DNA of 33,221 nt from Verrucomicrobiota bacterium (lineage in GTDB: Bacteria > Verrucomicrobiota > Verrucomicrobiia > Limisphaerales > SIBE01). The number at the start of each line of letters is the position of its first letter. Positions within the stretch are counted from its first letter, which is position 1. Below the pieces are notes generated by a model. It had not been told where the DNA came from and did no database searches. It was given only the letters and a program-made list of their open reading frames with translations. Of this stretch, positions 1 to 7,554 are shown piece by piece. Both the position numbers and the translations under genes were made by a program. The stretch covers positions 1 to 33,221 of the forward strand of contig VHCZ01000045.1 in assembly GCA_016871535.1 (NCBI GenBank). Reading direction: 5' to 3'.

Positions 1-126
1 GGCGCCTGGCCGGCTGCGGCGTTGCTCGTCGGTCACAGCCCCAAAACGGGGATGCTCCCTCCTCGCGCCTTGCATCCGGCCAGGCGGCGCTCCCGCCAAA
101 ACCGGAAGTTATTTTTGCACAGACCC
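1..126. mobile_element. Right half of a MITE-like inverted-repeat element (cut by the window edge)
   Basis: Positions 1-126 align without gaps to 27777-27902 and differ at only two bases (positions 3 and 11). The segment ends with the same terminal repeat (97-126, ending CACAGACCC) as the complete element at 27633-27902. The next bases are TAA, where the complete copy has TTA, so both fit a TNA-type target. The left half lies outside the window. No coding capacity is evident. Non-autonomous transposable element is an inference from the structure of the complete copy. Confidence 0.75.
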
Positions 127-258
127 TAAACACACGAAAGAAAAGGGGCATCTCTGGGCCGCGGCTGGTTTGGTGTTGGCGGGCACGTCCCAACTCGCGT
201 CTCTCATTTTCGTGGCTTTCGTGTGTTTCGTGGTTCCCGTTTTATGAGGCACGTGGGC
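127..258. repeat. Short inverted repeat with TTTCGTG phrases
   Basis: This stretch holds no gene. It carries 10-bp inverted arms CACACGAAAG (131-140) and CTTTCGTGTG (216-225), and the right arm sits in a run of TTTCGTGG/TTTCGTGTG phrases (208-233). It lies just downstream of the minus-strand HEAT gene and could fold in its transcript. There is no U-tract, so a terminator role is not supported. Confidence 0.45.
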
Positions 259-1773
259 TCAACGAAGCGAAACCTTGGCCGCAGCGCCTGGATCGATTCT
301 TTGGAGGGCTTTCAGAACTCCGCGCCTTTCGCTCCAAGGATTCTCGCTTCGTTTGATGAATTCGATCAGCGCAGGCACGATTGGTTTGGCGGCAGGACCG
401 ATTTCAACCAGGATTTGCAGCGCAAGATTGAGGTGGAACTTGTCCGAGAGGTCCTTTCGCGATTGAAGCAGGTCCTTAACGATTGGCCATATGGGATCGA
501 GGTTTTGGTCGATCCTCCAAATCGAGCGCGCGGCGATGAGACGATCCGAGGGATCCACAGACGCCAAGAGCTGCCGAAGTTTGGGGAGCGCTTTGGTTGC
601 AGAAGGCCCGACGTCACCCAAAAACCAGGCGGCCGCATCTGGCGAGAGAATGCCATAGGAGGCTACTTCAGACCTCGTAAAGCTTGGGACTTGGAGCTGC
701 CACGAGCCTCCCGCGTCTGATCCGCCCCGGTCGAATTCCTCCAACAGAATCGGCAAGGCAAGACGAGAATCACGTTCGATGTTTGCTATCACAACCGCAG
801 CGAGTACTCGCTCAACACCAATCCTGGTTTTGCGGACATTTAAGAGATCGGTCAGTGCAGGCCGCGCTAAAGGTCCGAGTTGTCTTAGGGTGTCCAGAGC
901 CAGGACGCGGAAACGCGGGTCCTCATGCTCCAGGAAAGGAACCAGGCTTGGGACAGCCGCGCCCGCGCCCGCCCCAATCCGGTTCAACGCATAAAGCGAA
1001 TTGGCGTGAAATTCTGGGTCCTTCAGCGCCCGCACGATCGCGGGCACTCCTTCGCTGGCCGTTGGGCCAATGTAGCCCAGCGCTGTAATTGGGTTGAATG
1101 GCTTTCCTTGCGGGTGGCTCTCGAGGTAGCGCGCGAGGGCAGGGACAGCGTTCTTTGCTGCTGGCCCCATTTGACCTAGACGTAGCGCAGCATTATCGGT
1201 GATCACTACGTCTGGATCATTGAGGAGATTGACCAAAACCTTCAAAGCCTCCGGTGAGTCTGCACCGACGAAACTCAGGGCTGACATGGCCGAGCAACGG
1301 ACATAGACATCGTTCGCGTGCTGGGCGATGTGCATCAGACCGGGAATGGCCTCCCTGCCGTCGGCACCCAGTTCGATAAGCCATTGTACCGCCGTTCCAC
1401 GAGCACCTACTACGTCGTATGGTTGCAGCGACGAAATCTTTTTACGAAGCGCGTCTGGAATTCTTCGCCAGATGGCCGACCAGCCGCGCTTCAGCAGGGA
1501 CCGCTTGGCATCGACGACCTCGACTAAGAGGGATGCGGCGCCGGGCCCGAAAGCATTCACAACTTGCGGTTCCAATGGCCCGAGGTTTATCCGCTTGCAC
1601 CAGCCCGCGACGGTGAGTCCATTGTAAGTCGGCTTGGGCTCTTGAAGGACTCTGTAAAGGATCACCCCATTGATCAGCAAAAAGAGAAACACCACCCGCA
1701 GGAGCAACCGCCTGGCCTTTTGGGCTTGAGCGGCCTGAGCGGGAATCTGGGGCGGCGAGCTTTCAGTTTCCAT
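259..1773 (-). CDS. Membrane-anchored HEAT-repeat protein
   Basis: 504 residues. A short cytoplasmic-type N-terminus rich in Ala/Gln is followed by one hydrophobic segment at about residues 24-42 (LLLRVVFLFLLINGVILYRV), which reads as a signal anchor. From about residue 120 to the end there are repeated helix pairs of HEAT/PBS-lyase type. Repeating phrases such as LGADGREAIPGL, MGPAAKNAVPAL, IGPTASEGVPAI and IGPAAKPIVPAL show the regular G-P-A-A-x-x-A-V-P-A-L spacing. HEAT solenoids bind other proteins; no catalytic residues are visible and the partner is unknown. The ATG at 1773 has no clear Shine-Dalgarno. The gene stands alone, with repeat-rich gaps on both sides. The HEAT assignment is firm, the cellular role is not known. 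Confidence 0.85.
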   Translation of the reverse strand: METESSPPQIPAQAAQAQKARRLLLRVVFLFLLINGVILYRVLQEPKPTYNGLTVAGWCKRINLGPLEPQVVNAFGPGAASLLVEVVDAKRSLLKRGWSAIWRRIPDALRKKISSLQPYDVVGARGTAVQWLIELGADGREAIPGLMHIAQHANDVYVRCSAMSALSFVGADSPEALKVLVNLLNDPDVVITDNAALRLGQMGPAAKNAVPALARYLESHPQGKPFNPITALGYIGPTASEGVPAIVRALKDPEFHANSLYALNRIGAGAGAAVPSLVPFLEHEDPRFRVLALDTLRQLGPLARPALTDLLNVRKTRIGVERVLAAVVIANIERDSRLALPILLEEFDRGGSDAGGSWQLQVPSFTRSEVASYGILSPDAAAWFLGDVGPSATKALPKLRQLLASVDPSDRLIAARSIWRIDQNLDPIWPIVKDLLQSRKDLSDKFHLNLALQILVEIGPAAKPIVPALIEFIKRSENPWSERRGVLKALQRIDPGAAAKVSLR

Positions 1774-2108
1774 GACGCAAGATGTCTAACCGCGGATTGC
1801 GCGGATTGCGCGGATAAAGGAACCAACGATTTGCCACGGTCGTCGCTCGGGATCCGCGCCCATCCGCGTTATCCGCGGTTCCGAGCGCGGTTCACATGAC
1901 CAATTAATGTTTCTGTCCCATGCCTTCGGCCGGCAAGTATGGAAACCCCATTGCAGCGGTTGCACAAGCTTGGCCGGCACGTTCGCGAGCACGCGGCCTC
2001 GTTGAGTCAGAGTCAAATATTGCTTGTTGTTTTGGATTTCGGATTCCAGATTTTGAATTTCGGATTTAACTTCGATTCGATGTTCGCACACCGACGACGC
2101 TACGAACC
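1774..2108. repeat. Gene-free gap with CGCGGATTG tandem and inverted repeats and a phrase-like repeat
   Basis: No supported gene in this 335-bp gap between two divergent genes. Three tandem copies of CGCGGATTG-like units (1791-1815) face several ATCCGCG units on the other arm (1850-1878), giving a long imperfect hairpin. At about 2031-2072 there is an AT-richer phrase repeat (TTGGATTTCGGATTC, then TTTGAATTTCGGATTT). An open frame across the gap (1786-2091, minus) translates these repeats and is not considered a gene. Promoters of both flanking genes must lie here, but no clear -35/-10 pair was identified. Confidence 0.5.
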
Positions 2109-2780
2109 ATGATACGGCAAGACTACCTCCTGGAGTGGATCAAACGCTACATCCGCTGGGTCGCGGAGATCATCGGGCTGGTCAAAACGCGCGATTATGA
2201 AGGAGCGATCCGGCGCATCGATCTCGCGCTGCGCACGCTGCTGGAGGTCGGCTCCGACTCCGTCACGGATCTCTCCGATGGCGAGATTCTGGCACGCTTG
2301 ACAATCGGTGAGCATGGCCAGCTTGTCCACGAGAAGTGCATGGTGATGGCCGCGTTGCTCAAGCAACTGGGAATCGTCAGCGCCGCCCAGCAGCGGCTCG
2401 ATCTGAGCCGCGACTGCTTCCTCAAAGCGCTGCACCTGATCCTGGGGTTGAAGTTGTCCGGACCGCCGACCGAACTGGCTGAATTCGCGCCCTCGGTCGA
2501 GGAACTCGTCGAAGCATTGAAGCCTTACGAACTCCCGCCCCGCACGTATGGCGCGATGGTGATCTATTACGAACAGGCCGGGAAATTCGCCAAGGCGGAG
2601 GATGCCCTGTTCGCGCTTCTGGAGGCTGTGCCGGGGCATGCTGAAGCCGTGGAAATGGGCATCGCTTTCTATGGCCGGCTTCTCGAACTCGGAGATGAAG
2701 CCTTGATCGCCGGAGGCCTGCCGCGTGCGGAAGCAGAGGGCGGGCTGGCTGAACTCCGCAGAGCCGGTCGCTCGAAGTGA
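2109..2780 (+). CDS. Uncharacterised protein resembling the DUF6483 family
   Basis: 223 residues, no signal peptide or membrane segment. It opens with MIRQDYLLEWIKRYIRWVAE, a charged-aromatic helix that resembles the start of DUF6483 proteins (recalled family pattern, not searched). The rest is helical with TPR-like periodicity, for example YYEQAGKFAKAEDALFALLE near residues 155-175. This suggests a soluble, all-helical, possibly protein-binding protein. No catalytic motif is seen. The ATG at 2109 is preceded by CTACGAACC, with no clear Shine-Dalgarno. The next plus-strand gene starts 232 bp later, so an operon is not evident. Confidence 0.7.
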   Translation: MIRQDYLLEWIKRYIRWVAEIIGLVKTRDYEGAIRRIDLALRTLLEVGSDSVTDLSDGEILARLTIGEHGQLVHEKCMVMAALLKQLGIVSAAQQRLDLSRDCFLKALHLILGLKLSGPPTELAEFAPSVEELVEALKPYELPPRTYGAMVIYYEQAGKFAKAEDALFALLEAVPGHAEAVEMGIAFYGRLLELGDEALIAGGLPRAEAEGGLAELRRAGRSK

Positions 2781-3012
2781 CCGGGAAGTCGTTTGCAGAC
2801 CACGGATGTCGCCCGGAGACCACAGATTCTCGTTGCCGCATTCCAAGGTGATTGCCAAGAATATACCGTTCTCGAAAAGCGTGGATCAAACGAGTGCGGC
2901 GCCTCATCAAGAATGTTCGCGCTTCCTCCAACCGCAACTTCAGCCGAGGCGTTTCGTTCCGGACGAGCCTCCGGAGTCACGCGAACGACCTTATCCTGAA
3001 CCTGCTCCTGAA

Positions 3013-3357
3013 ATGAAGACCGCCGATCCAACCGTCTGCCGCCTGAACGAGGTCGATCCCTACTCCATTCAATCCGGACGCGAATTGGATGCTCTGATTC
3101 ATTTCCAAGTCTTCAACAAGCCCTGGCACCTTGCCGCTCCGTGCTATTCAACCGACCGAAAGACAGCGGATGAACTGAAGCGGGATCTCGAATCCAAATA
3201 CGGGACCCCCATTGTCACCGGGAAGACGGCGATGCGCGTGCCGCTCTGGTTTGCGCGCTATGAGGTCGAGCCTGGAAATCCGACCGAGGTCCTGGCGGAG
3301 ACCTACCCGCTTGCGATCTCTCGGCTAGCCGTGCTGCGCGCTTTGGAAAAGTCGTGA
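3013..3357 (+). CDS. Phage ABA-sandwich-domain protein
   Basis: 114 residues from the ATG at 3013. The frame is open further upstream but that part is compositionally unlike a protein and overlaps the preceding gene, so the internal ATG was preferred. The pattern GRELDALIHFQVF, then PCYSTDRKTADELKRDLE, an aromatic strand and AETYPLAISRLAVLRALE matches the order seen in the small ABA-sandwich proteins of phages and prophages (family recognition from memory). These are of unknown function. Its TGA stop overlaps the GTG start of the next gene, so the two are probably co-translated. Confidence 0.65.
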   Translation: MKTADPTVCRLNEVDPYSIQSGRELDALIHFQVFNKPWHLAAPCYSTDRKTADELKRDLESKYGTPIVTGKTAMRVPLWFARYEVEPGNPTEVLAETYPLAISRLAVLRALEKS

Positions 3358-3734
3358 GTATGCGTCTGGCATCCGGAGCGTGGCCGCAAACCTTCAAGGA
3401 GGCGTACTGCGAGAAGTTTCACTGTCGCGACGCGGACTACGAGAGAGCGGTATTCCGGCCCTGTCTTTACCGCCATGCGCTGCCGCTGGCCAACTTGATC
3501 CTTTCCAAAAAGCCGAGTTTCTTTCAGGAAGACTTCGATCTGATCCGGGAGATCGGGAACATCGACAACACGGACAAGTTCCGGAGCGAGATCGACTTCT
3601 TCTACGGGCGAAATCTTCGGGACAAGAACCGGCTCCGGCGCCTCCTTCGAATCCGGCTTTCCGCCAAGCGCCTGCTGAAACTGAAGAACGAGGTGCTGCG
3701 GAACCTAATCTTCGCCGCAGTCCTGCAACGATAA
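3354..3734 (+). CDS. Hypothetical helical protein, translationally coupled
   Basis: 126 residues from GTG at 3354, overlapping the stop of the upstream gene by 4 bp (GTGA). An ATG two codons in (3360) is an alternative start. The sequence is helical and basic at the C-terminus (RDKNRLRRLLRIRLSAKRLL), with a conserved-looking centre FRPCLYRHALPLANLIL. No known domain was recognised. Coupling to the ABA-sandwich gene suggests a shared role, possibly of prophage origin, but that is only context. Confidence 0.6.
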   Translation: MSMRLASGAWPQTFKEAYCEKFHCRDADYERAVFRPCLYRHALPLANLILSKKPSFFQEDFDLIREIGNIDNTDKFRSEIDFFYGRNLRDKNRLRRLLRIRLSAKRLLKLKNEVLRNLIFAAVLQR

Positions 3735-3807
3735 GTCAGGAAGGAAATGGCACTCCGTGCCGCCGCGGAGAATACAAACCCAAGTCATGCCTGGCTCCGT
3801 TGTTGTT
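3735..3807. other. Gap between hypothetical gene and tRNA-Lys
   Basis: 73 bp without a gene. It lies immediately 3' of the minus-strand tRNA. No hairpin with a U-tract is evident on either strand. Confidence 0.4.
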
Positions 3808-3883
3808 TGGTGGGTTGGCCGGGACTCGAACCCGGGACCAACGGCTTAAAAGGCCGCTGCTCTACCGACTGAGCTACCAACCC
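3808..3883 (-). tRNA. tRNA-Lys (anticodon UUU) with encoded CCA
   Basis: Read on the minus strand, the gene starts GGGTTGGTAGCTCAG and ends CCAACCC-A-CCA, so the 7-bp acceptor stem pairs fully and the CCA is encoded (3808-3810). The D-loop has TAGCTCAGTCGGTAGAGC. The anticodon arm is GCGGC-CTTTTAA-GCCGT, giving anticodon TTT. The T-arm is CCGGG-TTCGAGT-CCCGG. All landmarks are in place in 76 nt. An integrase pseudogene starts about 55 bp from the 5' end of this tRNA. Confidence 0.97.
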
Positions 3884-3938
3884 ACAGATTTGGCCGTGAA
3901 GGTGATCTCGACCCGAACTAACGGGCGGTCACTATGCC

Positions 3939-4999
3939 TTGCTTCAACAGTGCGGCAAGCAATTTCGACGTTCCCGACGTTCCCTTACTGTAAATCAGAC
4001 GAAGGACCGGAAACTTGCAGAAAGGAGAAGGGCACTTCGCGGGCAGGTCGGGGCGTTGACCATTTCGGAGGATTCAAACCTGACTTTTGAGCAGACCGCC
4101 AAACATTGGCTGGAAACCGTGAAGCACGCCTTAAGTCCCAGCACGGTCGTTCGAAAGGAGATCCACATCAGGGAGCTTGCGCCGTTCTTCGCGGGAGCTT
4201 CGATCAGGAACGCGACACCGCACCATTGCGACCGGTGGGTGTCAGAGCGCGGACCGAAGATTGCGCCCCAAACGTTCGCGCACGAATTGGAAGTGATGAG
4301 GGCGGTGTTCGATTTCGCGATGGAACGCGGATTGATCCTCTCGAACCGGCGGTGAGTATTCGGCGAAAGCGGATTATTCCCGCGAAGATCGATGTGCCGA
4401 CCCGCGAGCAATTCAAAAAGCTCGTCGCTCAAATCAGGTTTTCGGATGGCCGGAATGACAGTCAGGAGAAAGCCAAGCACGGCGCCGATCTCGTCGAGTT
4501 CCTGGCGTACTCCGGCGCGCGGTTGGGTGAGGCCGTCGCCGCCAGGTGGCAAGATGTGAAATTCGAGTCAAACATGATTTGGATTCACGGCACAAAAACC
4601 GAATCGAGTGATCGCCTGATTCCAATGACCGGCGCGCTGAAACAATTCTTGGAAAGGCTCGAGGCCGAGACCGAGCCAAAACCAGAAGATTCCATTATCA
4701 AAATTCAGAGCGCGAAGAAGTGTCTTCAAACGGCCTGCCGGCGACTTGGATTTCCTCACTTCACTCATCACGATTTTCGACACTTCTTCGCCACGACGTG
4801 CATCGAATCCGGTGTGTACATTCCCACGATCAGCCGTTGGCTCGGGCACAAGGACGGTGGATCGCTCGCCATGAGAACTTACGGGCATCTGCGGCAAGAA
4901 CACAGTCTGGCGATAATCAAGAAGGTGAGCTTCGATGATTCCACCGCGGACAACGTAGTGCGTCTAACCCAAGAGGCACCGATGGAAGCTTCGTCCTAA
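3939..4999 (+). pseudogene. Frameshifted tyrosine recombinase / integrase
   Basis: Two overlapping frames make one integrase. The first (3939-4355) carries the core-binding domain (LTFEQTAKHWLETVKHALSP onward) and runs into a TGA just after ERGLILSN. The second carries on with PAVSIRRKRIIPAKIDVPTR and the whole catalytic domain to 4999. Restoring one C near 4344-4349 (AACCGG to AACCCGG) joins them, so a single-base deletion or a sequencing error is the likely cause. The catalytic half looks intact: Arg in SGARLGEA, Lys in HGTKTESS, His-x-x-Arg in HHDFRHFF, His in WLGHKDGG and Tyr in MRTYGHLR. The start is uncertain (TTG at 3939, no ATG in frame). It sits beside tRNA-Lys and upstream of a toxin-antitoxin pair, which suggests the scar of an integrative element. 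Confidence 0.85.
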
Positions 5000-5012
5000 A
5001 ATTGTCGTGAAC

Positions 5013-5049
5013 TCACTTTTCAAGATCCTGCGGGCGTGATTGAAAGTGA
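5013..5049. repeat. Inverted repeat upstream of the toxin-antitoxin pair
   Basis: TCACTTTTCAA (5013-5023) faces TTGAAAGTGA (5040-5049) with one extra T in the left arm. It lies 25 bp upstream of the antitoxin start, where such operons often carry an autoregulatory operator. The operator role is inferred from position only. A weak stem-loop after the integrase is the alternative. Confidence 0.4.
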
Positions 5050-5074
5050 ATGACGGATCAGGTAGGTTTTTGTC

Positions 5075-5290
5075 ATGAGTTTCACTCAGGTTCTGGAAGA
5101 ACTTCCGTCGTTGACATTCGAACAGCGTCAAGCCGTGATCCGGCGGGCGTTGGAGCTCGATGATCCGCCGCTGTCGGAAAGCGATGAAAAGCTCATCGAA
5201 GCGCGGTTCGCGGCTCACCGTGCAGATCCGAACTCGTCCGTGCCACTCGATGAGATGAAAGCGCGTCTTCGTTCGCGCTTGAGATCATGA
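5075..5290 (+). CDS. Antitoxin of the addiction-module-component family
   Basis: 71 residues. The body MSFTQVLEELPSLTFEQRQA, then VIRRALELDDPPLSESDEKL and a C-terminal PNSSVPLDEMKARLRSRLRS is typical of the small 'putative addiction module component' antitoxins that pair with RelE/ParE toxins. The helical part is thought to contact the toxin. A Shine-Dalgarno-like AGGTAGG lies about 8 nt before the ATG. Its TGA overlaps the toxin ATG (ATGA), so the two genes are translationally coupled. An inverted repeat just upstream may be the operator. Confidence 0.85.
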   Translation: MSFTQVLEELPSLTFEQRQAVIRRALELDDPPLSESDEKLIEARFAAHRADPNSSVPLDEMKARLRSRLRS

Positions 5291-5595
5291 GTTGGCGCGT
5301 CGTCGTGCGGCCGGAAGTTTGGGACGATGTTGACGAGGCCACCAGATGGTATGACGCCCGCGCCGATGGTCTCGGCAACGAGTTCGTCGAAGAAGTCATT
5401 CGAGTTCTTGACGCGCTCGCTGACAACCCACTGCTTAATTCCCGCCGCCACCCGCGTAAGAATATCCGTTGGCGTTATCCTGAACGATTTCCTTACCGCG
5501 TAATCTTCGAAGTCTCAGAAGATGACGGTGTCGTGATCGTAGGTGCCGTGCTCCACGCGGCCCGGCATGATCGGCACTGGCAAGGGCGTTTCTAA
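5287..5595 (+). CDS. RelE/ParE-family toxin
   Basis: 102 residues. VVRPEVWDDVDEATRWYDAR, then LGNEFVEEVIRVLDALADNP, followed by RWRYPERFPYRVIFEVSEDD and VGAVLHAARHDRHWQGRF, is the classic ParE/RelE fold order: two N-terminal helices, then the PYRVIFE beta strand and the terminal AVLHAARHDRHW strand. Such toxins either cleave mRNA on the ribosome (RelE) or poison gyrase (ParE), and the sequence does not decide which. It overlaps the antitoxin by 4 bp. Length is normal and no damage is seen, so the pair may still be active, unlike the neighbouring integrase. Confidence 0.9.
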   Translation: MSWRVVVRPEVWDDVDEATRWYDARADGLGNEFVEEVIRVLDALADNPLLNSRRHPRKNIRWRYPERFPYRVIFEVSEDDGVVIVGAVLHAARHDRHWQGRF

Positions 5596-5631
5596 AGAAT
5601 TCGCCGCAGCATTTCCTCCGCGGTCAACACG

Positions 5632-5868
5632 TCACCGCTTCTTGAGCCGCGCAGTCAGTTGCTTTCGAGTGAACGGCTCGTGCGCTTTCGCTCGAAGCGC
5701 CTCGACGCGGCGATGACGCCAGTCAATTTTAGCATCGATTGCTGCCTTGTGGTCGAAGTAATACGCAAATGCGGCGTGCGCCTGCGCCATCGAAAGATGG
5801 GGATGCTGTAGATGAATCTCTTCCGGGCTGTGGCCGTAAGCCAGATGATCGAGAATCACTTCGATCAC
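5632..5868 (-). pseudogene. DUF433-family antitoxin-like protein, apparently 5'-decayed and orphaned
   Basis: 78 residues from a GTG at 5868. VILDHLAYGHSPEEIHLQHP followed by LSMAQAHAAFAYYFDHKAAI is the C-terminal half of DUF433, a winged-helix family usually acting as antitoxin beside a PIN-like (DUF5615) toxin. The family resemblance continues for several codons upstream in the same frame (IDDTNVK), but no ATG/GTG/TTG occurs before the in-frame stop at about 5962, so the true start seems lost. No PIN-like partner lies downstream; only 36 bp separate it from the convergent RelE/ParE toxin. It could still be translated from the GTG. Decayed antitoxin is the best reading. Confidence 0.6.
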
Positions 5869-6150
5869 CTTGACGTTGGTGTCGTCAATCCAACCAGCGT
5901 CGCCCCAGACGCAGAGAACTCGGCCGGGCTGCGTCTGGTGGCCAACCGCAATTCGGCCAGGTCACCCCGATTTGCGGCAGTCCGCCCGTAGGCCATTGTC
6001 TTCGGCTCCAAAGGGAGACTCGTTCTACGAAGAAAGCCCACAGCCTCATGTGCCAGCACGGCGTCAAAGGTTATTGGCAAAGGCGCAATGTCAGGCTGAG
6101 GGCTGCCATTTGAGGAGCGGGCTTCAGCCAGGCATGAGGTTCGATGGTCT
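5869..6150. other. Gap without a supported gene
   Basis: The minus-strand frame 5865-6080 reads through here, but its sequence shows no recognised domain and it overlaps the decaying 5' end of the DUF433 gene. Nothing else clear was seen. It may be the remains of whatever preceded the DUF433 gene. Confidence 0.4.
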
Positions 6151-7248
6151 TCACCGCACGAGCCGCATCACCCGCACTCGATGGGTCTCGCTGTCGCCGA
6201 TGAAGATCGATCCGTCCGTATCGACGAACACCCCGTGTGGCCGGGCCATCTTGCATTTCAGTGGATCGCCGTCCGGGCCGTCGCCTTTCTCGCCGGTGCC
6301 CGCCACCAGTTCCACCGTTCCCTTCTTCAGATCAATCATCCGAATGGTGTGACTCTCGGTATCGGCGAAGAAGATATTTCCGTCCTGTCCGATGCTGATG
6401 CCCTTCGGGCCGGAGAGTGCGGCCTCCGGCGCGGGACCGCCATTTCCGGTGAAACCCTTCTTTCCGGTGCCGGCGGTGTGAGAAATCTTGCCCGCCTGCA
6501 AATCGAGCTTGAAGACGGCATTGCCTTCACGCAGGGCCAGCCACAGATTTCCGGCACGGTCGAAGTCGATCGCCCGCGGCCCGTTCAGCGGCGTGCCAGA
6601 AATCGCGGCTCCGTCCGGCGTGGCGCTTCTTTCTCCGGTCCCGGCGAATGTGGAAATGAGACCCGTCTTCATCTCCACTCTGCGAACGCGATGGTTTCCG
6701 ATGTCGCAGATGTAGAGGTCGCCTTTCGAATCGAATTGAATGCTGTGCGGTTGCCGAAACGTGGCCTTCGCCGCCAGCCCGCCGTCGCCGGAAAAACCAG
6801 GCTGTCCAGTTCCGGCCACGGTGGAAATGATTTGCGCTTTCGCATCCACGCGCCGGACCAGATGATTTTGCATTTCGACAAAGAACATGTTCCCGGCCCG
6901 GTCAAAACGGATTTCGTAAGGCTCGTTCAATTCGGCTTTCAACGCGGGGCCGCCATCCCCGGAGGAACCGCGGTTGCCGGTGCCGGCCACGGTGGAGATT
7001 GCCCCATTCGCCGCCACTTTGCGAATCACGTGATTGGCCATGTCGCAAATGTAAAGCGCCCCCTCTGGGCCGCGGACGATTCCGAACGGATTGTTCAATT
7101 GCGCCTGCGTGGCCGGTCCGCCGTCGCCGGAATAACCCGCCTGGCCCGTCCCGGCGAACGTCTTGATCTCCCAATGCGGGGCGGCGGTTCCGATCGGGGC
7201 AATGATGGAGAGAACGTAAAGGGTTGCCGCCATACTGAGGTCTCGCAT
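6151..7248 (-). CDS. Secreted NHL-repeat beta-propeller protein
   Basis: 365 residues from ATG at 7248 (an ATG five codons in, at 7233, is equally possible). The frame is open for another 102 codons upstream, but that part translates an intergenic palindromic repeat. MAATLYVLSIIAPIGTAAPH forms a signal peptide. Six propeller-type units follow, each opening with AGTG, for example AGTGQAGYSGDGGPA, AGTGNRGSSGDGGPA and AGTGKKGFTGNGGPA, and each ending in an NHL strand such as LYICDMANHVIRKV. NHL propellers bind proteins, RNA or ligands; in secreted bacterial forms the role is generally unknown. The gene appears monocistronic. Confidence 0.85.
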   Translation of the reverse strand: MRDLSMAATLYVLSIIAPIGTAAPHWEIKTFAGTGQAGYSGDGGPATQAQLNNPFGIVRGPEGALYICDMANHVIRKVAANGAISTVAGTGNRGSSGDGGPALKAELNEPYEIRFDRAGNMFFVEMQNHLVRRVDAKAQIISTVAGTGQPGFSGDGGLAAKATFRQPHSIQFDSKGDLYICDIGNHRVRRVEMKTGLISTFAGTGERSATPDGAAISGTPLNGPRAIDFDRAGNLWLALREGNAVFKLDLQAGKISHTAGTGKKGFTGNGGPAPEAALSGPKGISIGQDGNIFFADTESHTIRMIDLKKGTVELVAGTGEKGDGPDGDPLKCKMARPHGVFVDTDGSIFIGDSETHRVRVMRLVR

Positions 7249-7284
7249 ACGCCAATTGATTCGGAAGCGCCAGGGGTGCGACCG

Positions 7285-7418
7285 GTAGCGCAGATTTGCA
7301 TTCTGCCGTATCGCGGAATTGTATTCCGCCCGCGCCGGTCCTGATCCATCGCGCCGGAACTTGCGGGCGCGCTGCCGATTGCAAATCGGCGATACGGCAG
7401 ATTGCAAATCTGCGCTAC
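7285..7418. repeat. 30-bp inverted repeat of the GTAGNGC word family
   Basis: Left arm 7285-7314 and right arm 7389-7418 match 29/30 when one is reverse-complemented. Each arm begins GTAGCGCAGATTTGCA and ends CCGTATCGC. Between them lie more small palindromes (GCGGAATTGTATTCCGC at about 7313-7329 and GCCGATTGCAAATCGGC at 7374-7390). The unit lies in the 5' region of the NHL gene and reads through in frame with it, which explains the overlong open frame. Confidence 0.75.
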
Positions 7419-7554
7419 GAGGGCAAGTCGGATCCACGGCGGGGAGAGCATGAATGTGTCGGCCATTGCGGGAACGGCAAAATACCGTCCAGGATTTTCG
7501 CGAAGTGCAGGATTCAGACATAAGACCTTCAGTTTGATTTTTCCCGTGTCGCAA

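Noticed and set aside
3939-4999. Programmed frameshift in the integrase
   Set aside because: The junction TCGAACCGGCGG has no slippery heptamer and no obvious stimulating structure; a one-base deletion explains it more simply.
5865-6080. 71-codon minus-strand frame upstream of the DUF433 remnant
   Set aside because: No recognisable family, overlaps the degenerate 5' part of DUF433, and no ribosome-binding site was seen.
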